From contig OZ007508.1 of the NCBI GenBank assembly GCA_963931865.1, positions 19,463,186 to 19,527,185 on the forward strand: a stretch of 64,000 bases of DNA, written 5' to 3'. Under the pieces are notes generated by a model. The model made no database searches. It was given only the letters and a program-made list of their open reading frames with translations, and was not told the origin of the DNA. Positions 46,976 through 58,800 of the stretch are shown piece after piece. The stretch is from Axinella damicornis. Lineage: Eukaryota > Porifera > Demospongiae > Axinellida > Axinellidae. The position numbers were made by a program, and so were the translations under genes. The first letter of the stretch is position 1. The number at the start of each line of letters is the position of its first letter.

Positions 46976-47824
46976 AGATGCCTCTCTAGTGGCTAATAGA
47001 CCCACACATGATGCCACATACTTGTATGCAAAGTTCAATGGTCCAGTTTGTGTTGTGCATCAATTCTACTCTGAGATCAGCACTGTTACATTAACATTGT
47101 GACGCGATCCAGGACAAAGGCCTTCCTCAGGGTTTTGTGGTCATGCGGAGCTAGGTGAAGGCTGGCTACAGCTAGCTATAGACCTTATGCACGTCCTTCA
47201 ATAATTACATTCCAACGTACGATTACGTCATCAATTACATAGCAACGTTCGATGCGTTGCTACGCCGCCATCTTGAGTGGCAAGACCGTGTACGACGCGA
47301 CGGTGATGATGTGCGAGCGGAAGTATTCTTAGTACTACGATCGAGGACCTGGATGCAGCGACAAAGCAGAGGTACGATGAAAGCTAGATATGCTGCCAGG
47401 ATCAGTGGATGACCCATACATGAACTCACGTTGGGCTGCCAGTTTTCTCTTTTCAGAGCAGCGAGCCATCTATGCGCCTGTCAGGATCAACAGGAAATCT
47501 GTAGAAAGGTAATCCACAGTCTTTGTGGAAACGATTGGTGCATCCAACGGCACAACAACTCTTAACCATCGTGTTATTCGTTCGCCTTGAACCGACGGTG
47601 AGCTAAGTACGGTTCTTTTGCCACTCAAAACGGCGGGCGCGGCCCGTTCGCTAATGACGTAATGCCTTCGACGTCATGTGCATAAGGTCTATACGAAGTA
47701 TAAGTCATGGGTCGAGGTCGTGTGCAACACAATCGACACGTGCAGCCTAGCCCCACCCCAGATATGACGTCATCACAGTTTACAACTTGGAGAACTTGCT
47801 GCCAAGTGTACTAGGATCTCAGCT
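46976..47824. other. Intergenic between CCDC180-like gene and TMEM19
   Basis: Mostly occupied by the inverted-repeat element at 47177-47693. No coding exon recognised. Confidence 0.5.
47177..47693. mobile_element. Non-autonomous DNA transposon (MITE), 517 bp
   Basis: Termini TATAGACCTTATGCACGT (left) and GTGCATAAGGTCTATA (right) are inverted; the outer TATA leaves a possible TA target duplication. Subterminal CGCCGCCATCTTGAGTGGCA and TGCCACTCAAAACGGCGG also pair. No transposase frame inside. Confidence 0.75.
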
Positions 47825-49545
47825 ATGCCCTCCATCGGTGCAGGTGTGTGTGTGTTCGTGTCTCTGCTGGCATTCTTCACCCTCCTGTGGCTGCCAAGTG
47901 TAGAGATGGAGGAGAGGGGGGCAGGTGTCTCCACGTCCCCTCTGCGGTGGACCATCTGCCTGGGGCTGCCTCCCCTGGTGGCATGGTATGGGGTCAGGAG
48001 GAGGTCCCTGGACCTCTCGGGAGGGATGGCAGCCATTCTGGTAGGATTTGTTCTGACGGTGGCCAGTGGGTGTTTCTGCGTGTCTCTGCTGGTCTTCTTT
48101 TTCACCTCCTCCCGGCTGACACGATGGAGGGGGAGGGAGAAGGAGAAGCTTGAGGAGGAGCACAGGGAAGGTGCCGGACTGAGATCTATGTTTATATCAT
48201 TGTATGTAGCGTGTACTGTAGTGCAGACCTTGGCCAGCTGTTATCGACCTTAATTACGGTATTACTGAATTAACAAGGGGGTGTCACTCTGTAGATAATT
48301 TAATTAGCATTACACGAGCCAGTTATGGCCACCATGTAGATTACCTGTAGTTATTGAGTCAAACGTGCGTGATTAGAGTAAGCAGTTCAATCTGCCAGTA
48401 TAGCCATGGTCCCCCTGGCATGGTCAGTTAGCCTCGTTCCCAGGCCTCCGCCCAGATTTTATCTCACAGCAGTGGAGAAAAATGATTTTTCTCCACAGCT
48501 GCAAGATATAATCTGGGCAGAGACCTGGGGACGGCTATGGAGCAGTACTCCACTGGCTACTAGCTTTCTGCCATTCTCCTATTTTCATGATCTGTCTCCA
48601 CACATTAACCCTCACTCAAGTCTTGTGTGACTGCTGAAACACCGTCCATAGTTATGTTGTCTAGTGCTGCATGCTACAGTGGAACACCTGTCTCTAGTGG
48701 TCACCTTGGGACCAGTATTTTTGGCAAGTGGCTACACATGCTTTAAGCAGGTCATTTTGTACTGGTTAGCACAAATAGGACCAGCAGTATGACCATAATA
48801 GAGAGGTGGCTGCCTTAAACTGTGACCACTATAGACAGGCTCTACCGTATTTCTTTGGTGGAGCAAACCAGTGATGTCTCCTCAATCTCCCAGCACAGGA
48901 GGTCAGAGGGACTGGGTGCAGGTGGTGTGTAACGGCGGTGTGGCCAGTGCTGCTGCCCTGCTCTACCTGTTCTCAGCTGGCATGGGGGAGCTCCCGCTGA
49001 AACTGTCCCCTGGGAGGGTGGACCCGCCCTCCTTGTATGCCCTTGCCTGCCTCTCGGCACTGTGTTGCAGCTGTGGGGATACGTGGGCCTCTGAGGTGGG
49101 ATCCGTACTGGGAGGCACTCCACGTCTTATCACCACATGGCAGATCGTCCCACGAGGGACCAATGGTGGAGTAACCAGGGTCGGTATTCTATGTAGCATT
49201 GGAGGCGGTTTGATTGTTGGGCTGGCTTACTTTCTAACACTGCTTGTGTCTCTTGGTGTGGGCGGACTTGGCAGTGTATCACTGATGTCACAGCTTCGTG
49301 TGATGTTGATTGGGGGTGCAGCTGGCCTGTTTGGGTCAGTCGTCGATTCCTTCTTGGGAGCAACAGTGCAGTACACTGGGTACTCGGAGCAACTTGGAAA
49401 GGTGGTGAACAAACCAGCAGCTGGAGTGAGGCACGTCTCTGGAGTTGACGTTCTGGACAACCATGCTGTCAACTTTGTGTCTTCTCTGATCACTGCTATT
49501 GCCATTCCAGCCATCTGCTACTACAACCCAATAGGTGTCCCTTGA
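47825..49545 (+). CDS. TMEM19: Transmembrane protein 19 (DUF92 family)
   Basis: Exons 47825-48170 and 48899-49545 give 330 residues (human 336). Exon 1 has three hydrophobic segments and FFFTSSRLTRWRG with a following charged helix. Exon 2 has GGQRDWVQVVCNGG, then CSCGDTWASEVGSVLGGTPR, ITTWQIVPRGTNGGVT, SVVDSFLGATVQYTG, and the C-terminal LDNHAVNFVSSL segment, all in the order seen in TMEM19. Predicted multi-pass membrane protein. DUF92 relatives include bacterial proteins and plant VTE6 (a phytyl-phosphate kinase), which suggests isoprenoid-phosphate chemistry; the animal function is not settled. The single intron contains a foldback element. Confidence 0.93.
48429..48537. repeat. Foldback element with the long TAGCCTCGTTCCCAG-GCCTCCGCCCAG terminus
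   Basis: A 109-bp hairpin whose left 37 bases match the terminus of the 1.6-kb element at 21469-23113. The core GTGGAGAAAAATGATTTTTC / TCTCCAC pairs to the tip. Lies in the TMEM19 intron. Confidence 0.85.
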
Positions 49546-49690
49546 ATGGGAGAATTTCACATCTCTTCCTGTGATGTAGCAATCAATTACAAGTGATTAC
49601 ACTTTTTAATTGTGATTGGGCTATTAGATCACAAGCTGTAACGATGCAGCTCCTGAAATGTCAAGAACTAACGGGTGCCAACTGCTAGCA

Positions 49691-50074
49691 GGAAAAAAAA
49701 AGAAGAAAGAAAACGAAAAGAAAAAAAAGAAAAAAGACACACCCATCCCTCCGCGACAGATCAGACACCAAAGTGTGCTGCCTCAGGAGCGTTGGATAGG
49801 CGTGACTGGAATCACAGGATGCTTAACCTGCTTTCAACCAGAACACCTTTAGCTTAACTCGGTGGTCAGATCATGGATAATATAGTTGCGTACTATATCC
49901 ATGGTCAGATGGGAACTGGCGTATTCGGGCTGCTAGGCCGGGAGTCGAGAATCAGTATGTACGGAGTGGCCCAGACTCGTACTCGGTTAATTATTATTGG
50001 GGAGGCAAACACTCAGATCAGACCCCAGGCTGCTAGACGAGTGTGCCATCCTGACTTCCCGCCAAAACTTGTTA
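49691..50074 (-). repeat. SINE-like dispersed repeat, copy B
   Basis: Inverted relative to 13315-13650. It begins with an A-rich stretch (AGGAAAAAAAAAGAAGAAAG) and ends TGACTTCCCGCCAAAACTTG. Palindromic TGGATAATATAGTTGCGTAC-TATATCCA lies inside (about 49874-49902). Confidence 0.65.
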
Positions 50075-50803
50075 CAAATAATATGCAAACAATGTGAGAC
50101 AGCTAGTGGGATGGTAGAAGAAAATGAAGACAGACAGAGGTGTTTCATGATTGGCTACCACTGCCCAGCCCTACACAGATGCATGCTAATATGGTACTAC
50201 GTGAGGCACCCTGTGCATACATACATGTACAACTATTAAGGTAGGAAACATGGGTACAGCGATCTCCAAAACCAAGTTGATGGATAAATGGGCAGCATCA
50301 AAGCGTACACAAGTTTCAGCATCAAACTGCTTGAAAATCAATGAATACTCGCTCATCCATCCCAAGTGCATACTAACTACACACACTAAGCTCTAGCTAG
50401 ATAGATACAGGAGCTTATGGGCTCCTAGAATTGGTCAAGTTGTTGTCTAGGTCCATTTATGAATTAAAACGGCCCACCAGGCTCTGACTACATGTAAACA
50501 TCAAGCCCGTGACACAACCATACTGCTTTCACCCTTTGGGTGAACATTCCCACCTCACCCTGACCCACCCCTTGCTCACACAGAACCTCCAAGGATATTG
50601 ACGCTGACTTAAGCGGAGTCTCATAGCTAACAGGTTTTGCAGTCATAAAGGGCTAATAGCTGCCATGTCCTCTGCATGATTCTAGCTAATACCAAGTCGT
50701 GCCGAGACACATCAAGTCTTTTCAAAGACTCACTTGTTAATAATGTGATAGTGGCATAGAACAATAATAATTCAAGAGTGGCATAATAATATAGAAATAT
50801 TTT
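50075..50803. other. 3' flank of the endonuclease-kinase gene
   Basis: AT-rich, with no gene or repeat recognised. Confidence 0.5.
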
Positions 50804-52273
50804 TCAAGGGCGTTCCTTTATCACTTGTTCAATAGTCTTTGTCGTCATTTTGCAGATGATGGATGATGACAAGTTGTGTTCAGAATACTTAGCGTTCTGA
50901 AGCAAGTCTCTCAAAAAAACATCATTTTGGCATTCACTTGACAGATTCTCAAACTTCATTCCATGGTAATGCCGTTGCGTTGAATCGCAAACGTATGCCG
51001 CCAGCCAGCCTAACTGCACTAAGTCCGAGGTCCGTGCTTTCCACGTGGTTGCTCCAGGTGGCTTACGATACATACAGCTGTTCCCTGAAGGCGTCCTTCG
51101 TTCGGAGGGTGAGGACATATCTAGATCTATAAGAACAGCTTCATAGGAATCCCCAAAACAAACGTTGGGTAAACGAACATCATTATGTGCAAATCCATAA
51201 CCATGAAGCTCATCCAGGGCAAGTTTGATTTCGTTCATCAAATGAAACAGACAAAATTTGGCTTCTTCTGGTGTAAGTGGATCGTAAGTAATTCTATTGT
51301 ATGTGGTCACATACACTCTTTTGTTTATCATTTCAATTCCGTACTTAACACATCTCTTAGGACCACCAGTGTTGCCTTGTGTTGTAACTACGGCGAACAT
51401 TCCAATTCGAGCTGACACATCGGAGTTGCTGAACACCTTGTACATCAGATTCTTTTCTCGACACTCGACTAGTATTGAAGCCGAAACAATGGATGGCAGT
51501 TGCCGTGCATCCTTTGAAAACAGATCTAGGTCTGTGGGTGATAGTTTTACAAAACTGTCATCGACATCAGTTGGTATTGCATGGGTGCTATTCAAAGCAC
51601 TGCGTATTTTATTCTTCACGTCCTGCATTTCAACAGATTGCAATGAGTAGACGAACCGTAGTGACTCAAAGGTGACTGTTACTTCCACAACAGTTGTTTT
51701 TGTGTCGATTTTTGGAAAAGCAAAGGCAGTAAAGCTGGAAACGCTTGTATCAGCATTACGAAGTAACCGTATCATATCTACACACCCAATTATTGTCTTT
51801 TTCAAAGTTGTGCTATAGTGAGATGAGTGCACCTCTACTGTAAAACATAGCTTTCTATCTTGATAAACTACCACATCTGGCCTTTGCCTGGTTGTACAAT
51901 AAAGGAGGGGTAGCTTCTCCAATTGTGGCACACCATGGTTTACTTGAACATCCAATTCATGATCTTCAGCTGAACTGCAGATTTCAACAATGCACTTGGC
52001 CAAACGTTCGTTTGGTTTCGAAGGCACTGCTCCATTCTCACCTTTAGCTCTCTGTGGGATATTAGCCAGGAATTCTTCTACGTTGATACCCAAGCATTCC
52101 GCCAAACCGTCGAGACTATACCCGTTCTTGAATTGATCAAAGGACTCTAAACACTCGCTACTTCCATTTACTTCTATAAGTGGGCCAAAAACAATGCTTT
52201 TTGATACGTCAGATTCAGACGGTATTCTTGGCTGATATGCATGGTCTCCTGCATTGCGTGATGAACTAGCCAT
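50804..52273 (-). CDS. Restriction-endonuclease-like region fused to a kinase-like domain (Crinkler/CR-type)
   Basis: Single exon, 489 residues from the ATG at 52273; an AG 9 bases upstream after a CA/T-rich stretch suggests a 5'UTR intron. Residues ~85-220 resemble a PD-(D/E)XK nuclease: charged helix, then RPDVVVYQ (Asp133) and, on the next strand, CFTVEVHSS (Glu147, with His where the catalytic Lys usually sits), then a helix. Residues ~265-489 are kinase-like: FAHNDVRLPN (HxD loop as HND, Asp365; Asn370) and VLIDLDMS (DFG replaced by DLD, Asp384), an APE-like region and C-lobe helices. The N-lobe is short and no clear VAIK lysine is visible. REase plus kinase is the arrangement of Crinkler-type proteins derived from transposon-associated modules. 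No signal peptide. Function here is unknown. Confidence 0.6.
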   Translation of the reverse strand: MASSSRNAGDHAYQPRIPSESDVSKSIVFGPLIEVNGSSECLESFDQFKNGYSLDGLAECLGINVEEFLANIPQRAKGENGAVPSKPNERLAKCIVEICSSAEDHELDVQVNHGVPQLEKLPLLYCTTRQRPDVVVYQDRKLCFTVEVHSSHYSTTLKKTIIGCVDMIRLLRNADTSVSSFTAFAFPKIDTKTTVVEVTVTFESLRFVYSLQSVEMQDVKNKIRSALNSTHAIPTDVDDSFVKLSPTDLDLFSKDARQLPSIVSASILVECREKNLMYKVFSNSDVSARIGMFAVVTTQGNTGGPKRCVKYGIEMINKRVYVTTYNRITYDPLTPEEAKFCLFHLMNEIKLALDELHGYGFAHNDVRLPNVCFGDSYEAVLIDLDMSSPSERRTPSGNSCMYRKPPGATTWKARTSDLVQLGWLAAYVCDSTQRHYHGMKFENLSSECQNDVFLRDLLQNAKYSEHNLSSSIICKMTTKTIEQVIKERP

Positions 52274-53337
52274 AAGTGTCTTCTGGGCAGTACATGTGTG
52301 TGCGTATGTGTGAGCAAAGGGATAAGGTGGTATATACATATTGCTATACTTCAATGAAATACTATGATATGATTGGCCAATTGAAGGGATTTTAAATCAC
52401 TTATTACCCCTGTGATTTTCTTATACACCTGTGAAAAATTTCACTTATACACCTGTAAATTTCATGTAGTTATAGGCCTAGTGTCATAGATACCTCTATT
52501 GATACAATGTACAGTTCATGAGTGCTGTAGCCAGACGTAGACGAGTACAGGTAGCGTGGAGCTGGACTTCAGACTTGGCCGTCTACGCGTACCATAAGTG
52601 TACGTGTGTAAGTGTCATGGGGCGGGGCGTATTTGGTGTGGTCCCAGAGTCTGGTTCCGCTTCGGAGTCACAGTCCCAAACACGAGGCACGAGTGAGAAG
52701 AGTTGTCGGTTAGCGGATGGCGAGAGCAGCTGCTATAAAACTTGCCCATCTCTGCACAGTCTTTCTCACTGAACGGTTGCTAACTGTTTCGGTTGCTAAT
52801 ACAGAGAGTGATTTGATTGGCTGCCAGCTGTCTATAGTATAAATACCTTAAAAGATGAAACATGGGATTTAGATCCCCTTGGAAACCTATAGACACCCTT
52901 GCGCTTCGCGCACGGGTGTCTATACAGTTTCCGCAGGGCTCTAGACCCCTCGATATGTATTCTTAAATTCACCCTTGTATCTATGGAAACAGGTGGGGTA
53001 TAACTTCCATTTATACTATACTTAACCAATCAGGTTACAGTATTTGCGGGAAATAACGGGTCATATATCCTGCAGCGATCGCGTGCACGAGAAAGCGAGA
53101 AAGTGAAGGGCTAGCTTTGTTAGCCATGGGCTCGTGCCTTTACCGCTGCCTCAGTCAAGTATCACGGATGCCTCTGCCACTGATCAGTGAGTGCCTACAC
53201 CACAGTATCTATGTCTACACAGTGTACTCACCTTATCAAACACGGATGTACAACAGGTTGTCTTGCATTTTGGATGGTTTAAAAAACTTTTTTAATGAGT
53301 TCAGCAGGGTTTGTCTCTGCTGACCCACCCCACTGTA
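52274..53337. other. Intergenic, upstream of the endonuclease-kinase gene
   Basis: No gene supported. It contains a strong hairpin at 52890-52925 and a possible but unsupported short exon at 53126-53187. Confidence 0.5.
52890..52925. repeat. Strong hairpin with TTCG loop
   Basis: ATAGACACCCTTGCGC - TTCG - CGCACGGGTGTCTAT; the stem of about 15 pairs has one mismatch. The flanking GGAAAC..GTTTCC extends the pairing. Confidence 0.8.
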
Positions 53338-54014
53338 TTAAGGTGGCACATACCCCTTTACGTTTAGTCTCGTTCCCAGACCCCCCTCGGAAAAATCGAG
53401 AAAGGGTCTGGTAACACGTATGGCAATGCCGCGTCCAAGAGGAACTCAATCAGTTACACAATCACGTGTGAATGTTTACACTCGAGGTGATAATTGGAGT
53501 TGTGCGCCAGTAAATAGCTGTATGTACAGTACTAAGTCTAGCTTGAACACGTCGGACACTGTACCAAGCCGTTCTACTCTACTACCCGGAGAGCGGAGAG
53601 CTGCAAAAGTCGAATTACGACGGGAAGCTAACGGTATTAACGAAAGCTTTTCCCGTAGCCGACTGGTAGGCACACAAATACAGCTTCTATTGCCCCTCAA
53701 TGCTTCGGTATCAATGTTCCATACCTTATTCTCCCTCGGGAAAACTTCGACGGCCTTGTCAACTGAACGCCATGATGGTCGCTGTATACCGATGAGTTTG
53801 CACATCCGCGATTGAACGTGACATACATAATTTCTGCAATCTGATTGGCGCGAGTATATAGCCCGCGCGGACACCGCGTTGCCATACGTGTTGCCAGACC
53901 CTTTCTCGATTTTTCCGAGGGGGGTCTGGGAACGAGACTACTTTACGTTATGTTACCGTCGTGGCCCCCGATGGTTCAAGGTAACCTAACGTAAAGGGGT
54001 ATGTGCCACCTTAA
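53338..54014. mobile_element. TTAA-bordered inverted-repeat element A
   Basis: Termini TTAAGGTGGCACATACCCC plus TTTACGTT (53338-53364) and the exact reverse complement (53988-54014). TTAA at both ends fits a piggyBac-like target choice. Most of the interior is the nested foldback at 53365-53940. Confidence 0.75.
53365..53940. mobile_element. Nested long-armed foldback, TAGYCTCGTTCCCAG family
   Basis: Inverted arms of about 60 bases: TAGTCTCGTTCCCAGACCCC, then CTCGGAAAAATCGAGAAAGG and GTCTGGTAACACGTATGGCA at the left, reverse complement at the right. The longest, best-preserved arms of the family in the window. No transposase seen in the 450-base core. Confidence 0.85.
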
Positions 54015-54624
54015 CCCTTTAACCACCAAATTCTTCCCACCAAGACAACACATTTTCATGCATTCAGCGCACACCACCTTCGTAGGTACTCCTCTCCCAC
54101 AGCATTCGCTCCTCAGCGGCCAGACTTGGTGGGGCTCGCACACATGGAGAGACCCCTCTGGCAATACCGTTAATGATATTCATGACCCCCACAAGCCCAG
54201 CAAACGCAGGTCAAAGGTGGATGTCAGCTGGATTTTCGCCCAGCATTTCCCTAAACTTGGGCCAGATCTGACTGATGGCACCCCTTAGACCACCAATTTG
54301 CATGTTTTCTTCAGGCCCTGGATTGGGTCCATGAATCTCATTAAAATCAAAAATCCTCGGGTCAATAAATCTCATTAAAATCAAAAAACGCCCACGAAAG
54401 TGGCGAAGGGGGGGCTGTGCCCCCCCCTTTCGATACCCCCCCCCCGCTTGTACGTTTAGCTGAGGAGGCGCGACAAAATCTGACCAAATTTTTGAGTTTG
54501 TCCATTAAAGTTGTTCCTAGGCAATCTGAAGCCTTTTTGGTCTGTTTTTGGACTGACGAGAAGCTCTACAAGTGCATAGGGTCTAAATGACGTCTACAGG
54601 CGTCAATGGGGCTTAAAGGGTTAA
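54011..54624. mobile_element. TTAA-flanked MITE B, piggyBac-like
   Basis: TTAA (54011-54014) is followed by CCCTTTAACCACC; the right end reads GGGGCTTAAAGGG then TTAA (54621-54624). TTAA duplication with CCC/GGG termini is the piggyBac pattern. It shares its left TTAA with element A. No transposase. Confidence 0.65.
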
Positions 54625-54849
54625 CCAAATCAAAGGCTCACTACCACTATTAAAATCGAATCACAGCTTCTCAGAGGGAGAGGGGAAGAATGTCTTTCGC
54701 CTGGACAATTAAAGACGTGCTAACCCCCAGACGTTCACTGCACAAAGGGTTAACACGTACACAATCTTAATACAGAAGGGTCTAACTTCACACCTACCTC
54801 GATCACGCTATGACGTAGCGGTAAGAAGTACTAGGTTGGAGGATGGCAA

Positions 54850-54985
54850 AGGGGCGAGTTTGAACTTTGCTCGAGTAGTGAGGGGCGAGTTTGAACTTTA
54901 CTCGAGTAGTGAGGGGCGAGTTTGAACTTTGCTCGAGTAGTGAGGAGCGAGTTTGAACTTGACTTGTGGGGCGAGTTTGAACTTG
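54850..54985 (+). repeat. 31-bp tandem repeat
   Basis: Three full and partial fourth and fifth copies of AGGGGCGAGTTTGAACTTTG plus CTCGAGTAGTG. Confidence 0.95.
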
Positions 54986-55120
54986 GTAACCCTAGGCGCT
55001 CTAATTATGCGTCGCTCAAAAAAAAAAAAATTTTTGAAATGCGACGAACTTCGACGCGCACGCATGATTAGAAAACACCTCGCTAGGTACTAAAGTCAGA
55101 CGAGTGTAGACAAGGCTATT

Positions 55121-55190
55121 GCATAACGGTTGTGTTTGTTCCGGTTGTCAGACTGTCGCTGCCTTTTTGGAGCGTCCGTATCCTGGGGCA
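55121..55190 (+). repeat. 70-bp direct repeat, left copy
   Basis: Identical over 70 bases (GCATAACGGTTGTGTTTGTT ... CGTATCCTGGGGCA) to 59434-59503, which abuts the LINE 5' end. Confidence 0.97.
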
Positions 55191-55375
55191 CAGAATACAT
55201 GAGTGAGTTGCTGTCTCCATGGATAAGCTTAATACTTCAACTTCAGGTCAACGGTAACTAAAAACGGACAGACTTTATGCAAACTTCTGGCCATGTATAT
55301 CCAGGGACTCAACCTGCCTACAACTCACTAGAAGCAAGAATAAAAAGGATGCTTCTTTCCTGTTGCAACGTTGAA

Positions 55376-55650
55376 GTGGCCCGAATTACCCCGTACTATA
55401 AGGTAGCGGAGGGGGTTTCCGGACAGTCTTTTGATTCCGGACACGCACTTCATGCCTCTCGCATTCGCTCCGTTAGCAGTTCTTCCGAATTATGGTAAGT
55501 GCGCATGCATACCCTACCTTCGAACTTTCCAACGCTGTGCAGTTGTTAGCAAAAACTGCTTCTAGAGAGCGAAAGCTGGGGCCGTGTCCGGAAACCCCCT
55601 ACTGTCCGGAAACCCCCTCCGTTACCTTACCGTGGCCCGAATTACCCCGC
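55376..55650. repeat. Inverted repeat region
   Basis: AAGGTAGCGGAGGGGGTTTC-CGGACAG (about 55399-55427) pairs with CTGTCCGGAAACCCCCTCCG-TTACCTT (about 55603-55630). GTGGCCCGAATTACCCCG occurs twice in direct orientation at the edges. Confidence 0.8.
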
Positions 55651-55851
55651 CCTACCTTACGTAAACGTTCACAGGCAGTGATGTGACGAGCCCTCTTCGC
55701 CGTTCACCGGTACTGTGTGCGAGCTGCCATGCTGTGCCATTATACGCAGTCCCTGCTAGAGTTCGAGTGCAGAGTGCGACGCATTATTGGGATGGCCACC
55801 CTGCGCAGGTTTATATCTAGACGTGGTCGTTTAGCACGAAATATCCTCTGT

Positions 55852-58800
55852 GATGAATGAATGAAATATTTTATTTGAGTGACACACATTACAAAATGCC
55901 CGGCCTGATTAGGCCTATGAGTCACTAGACTAGTACAAAAATTGGTAACAATTTACAAACCGATTAAATATTTAAGAGCCTACATCTAGCTTTATACATG
56001 TTATATAGATTTTTACTTATTATACCACTATGATTAGTCGCACAAAGAATATATTTAAATTTGTCGATAAGGGGGAGGGGGGTAAATGAATCATCCAGAT
56101 AAGATAAACAGCTAAAAAAGTGATATCTCAGATCTTCTAGAGCAGGGCACTCCATTACGAAATGGAATTCAGTTTCCACAGAATTTAGCAGACACAATTT
56201 GCAAGTCCGGAGGTGGTATGGGGTCTTTGGAGCACGGTAGCGACCAGTCTCGACATGAAGTGGGAGGCAACCCCCACGGAGGGCAGCCATGACCCACCGG
56301 TGTCCCTTGCAGAGGATATTACGCATGTAGCTCTCAGGTCCAGGATTTTGTTTATTATCCTATAGTTGTGTAACCTACCCCCTGAGTCAGTACTATAGGC
56401 ATTTGGATTCCAGATACGCACTTTCCAGTTACAATTAGCCCTATCAGTAAGCTTAGCAATGATTATGGTTTGAAACTCCCTAGCAGATAGGCTTGTTACA
56501 TTGTCTGGGTTTAAATGGCCAAGGTTAATGTGGGTAAGTAACTTCTTAACATGGAAACACCAGGAGGATTTGCCCTTATTGGCTAGTGCTAATGACCAGT
56601 TAAAAATCTTTTTAGTAAGCCGACTACCATCCATTGTAGCGAGGCGGTACCAAAGTTTAAGCCTCTCAAACTGGTGTCTACACGAGACTGGGATCCATCC
56701 CGAGTCACCCTCCAGGAGATCCACTGGACAATTTTTACCAACACCCATTATGTGTCTAATTGCCTTGTTCTGAAGGGTTTGAAACTTGGGGAAGGTTTTG
56801 AAGCCCCAGACACCCGCCCCATAGTCCATCCTAGGTATTACTAGTGATTCATATAGTGAGCTGAAGGCTTCAAATGGGAAATTACCAAATTGCTTTGATT
56901 TGGATATAAGGAGACCCAAAGCTTTTCTAGCAGAATCAGTAAGTGCAGTAGCACAGCTTTGGAAATCCAGGTGTTCATCAAGCCAGATTCCAAGGTATTT
57001 GTATGAAGGTACAACTTCTATCTTTGAAGGGCCGCATTTGAATTCAAAAGAGGTTCTAGGCTGGGACTTCTGCCTGAAGTGAACAATTTTTGTTTTGCTA
57101 ATATTTAAGTGGAGTAGCCAACATCCACACCAGGAGTCAAGTGCATTGAGCATGCGCTGGAGGTCCTCTTCCGTTTCAGCCATGAGGGCAATGTCATCAG
57201 CAAACACGAGGAGGGCTAGGATGATTTCGCCACACTTTACTCCTAAGCCAAGCTTCTTTATCTCTTCAATTAGGCCATTGATGAAGAGGTTGAACAAAGT
57301 TGGGGAAAGCAGACAGCCCTGTTTAACACCAGAAGTTACAGGGATTGGTTCGGAGGTGGTATCGTTGATCCTAACAATGTACTCAGTACTTCTATATAGG
57401 GATTTGAGTAGGTCTAAGAATTTCTCACCAATTCCATAATGGCATAGCCTGTACCACAAGAGGTCTCTATCTACACTGTCAAAGGCTTTTTTAAGGTCTA
57501 CAAAGGCAACAAACGTGGGTAGCTTATTCAATTTTCTAGCTCCAATAACACTGTAAATGACAAAGAGATGGTCCAAACAGGAACGGTCAGGTCTAAAACC
57601 ATTCTGCTCATCTGACAGGATGCAATTCGTCTCAGACCAATCGGAAAGTCTAGCATTGAGAACTTTACAAAAGACTTTGAGGACAACACTTTGGAGAGCA
57701 ATACCTCTGTAGTTAGCAGGGTTTCTAGGGTCAGGTGTATTTGGTTTCAAGATGGGGTGGATTAGTGCAGAGCACCATTCGGAGGGTATTATTGCTGAGT
57801 CAAAACAGACCGAGAATAATGTATGCAGTAGTGGGGACAGAGCAGGGTGGTTTAGGTGTGAACCTTGGATCCTATCAAGCCCAGGGGCCTTATTAGGATT
57901 GAGTCCAGATACAGCTAGTTCTACTTCAGCAAGTGAAATGGGTATATTGAGTTCCTGGCAGTATGAAATATTGGTGGGGGGAATACCAGGTAGGAGGCTG
58001 TTGGGAATACCAGGTAGGGAACGTTGGTTGTAAAGTGAACTGAAGTAATTTTCCCATACATGTAACAAAGTGTTTGGTTCGGATACCACTGCTCCTTTGG
58101 CATCAATGACTTGACTAGGGATTGATATTCTTTCCGAGTGTATACCTAGTTGTTTGAAACTTCTCCAGAAGCTTTTGGAGTCGTGCTTAGCTTGCTGGAG
58201 TAGTTGTATTTGCTTGTATTTCCTGTGCTCCGCTTTCGCTTTCTTTATAGCCTTGTCAAACGTTCTCTGTAAGGATTGGTAGGCAAGTTTTAAATGGGCA
58301 TTGCCCTTTTGCTTTAACCATGCTTTTTGGCTTTGGCGTAAGCTCTGTTTGAGGAGATTAAGACCGTGGTTCCACCAAGGGTGGCAGCATTTGTTAGGTT
58401 GGGAGGGCTTAGAGGGGATCAATTCAGAGAATATCAGGTCACAAGTGTCCTTATAGGACTTCTGTATAGAGTGGGGGTTGATGTTTTCAATAATATTCTG
58501 TATTCTGCTAGATGTGAGTTCAGACTGCATGTAACTATGTGGGATTTTGAACTTATGCTTTAGATTTGAGGCAGTAGGTTTTGGGGTATTGATGGGGGAG
58601 CAATCTATTCTAATGCACCATTGGATAACAGAGTGGTCAGGAAGGCTACAATCGACTGGAATATGAAATCTGTGAGAAACTTCAAGGGGGGGAAGAACTG
58701 AGAAATGCTCAAAGAGGTGCCACTGTTCAATAGGGACGAGGCAGAAGTCAACTACTGAGGACCCATTAGTGCCGATGTAAGTAAAAGAATCATTGCTACT

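Noticed and set aside
53117..53323. Possible first exon (MGSCLYRC...) with a GTGAGT at 53188
   Set aside because: No downstream partner exon before the transposon nest; too short to support.
53420..53874. 131-132-residue frames in the nested foldback
   Set aside because: No transposase-like motifs. Both strands are open and the sequence lies within inverted arms.
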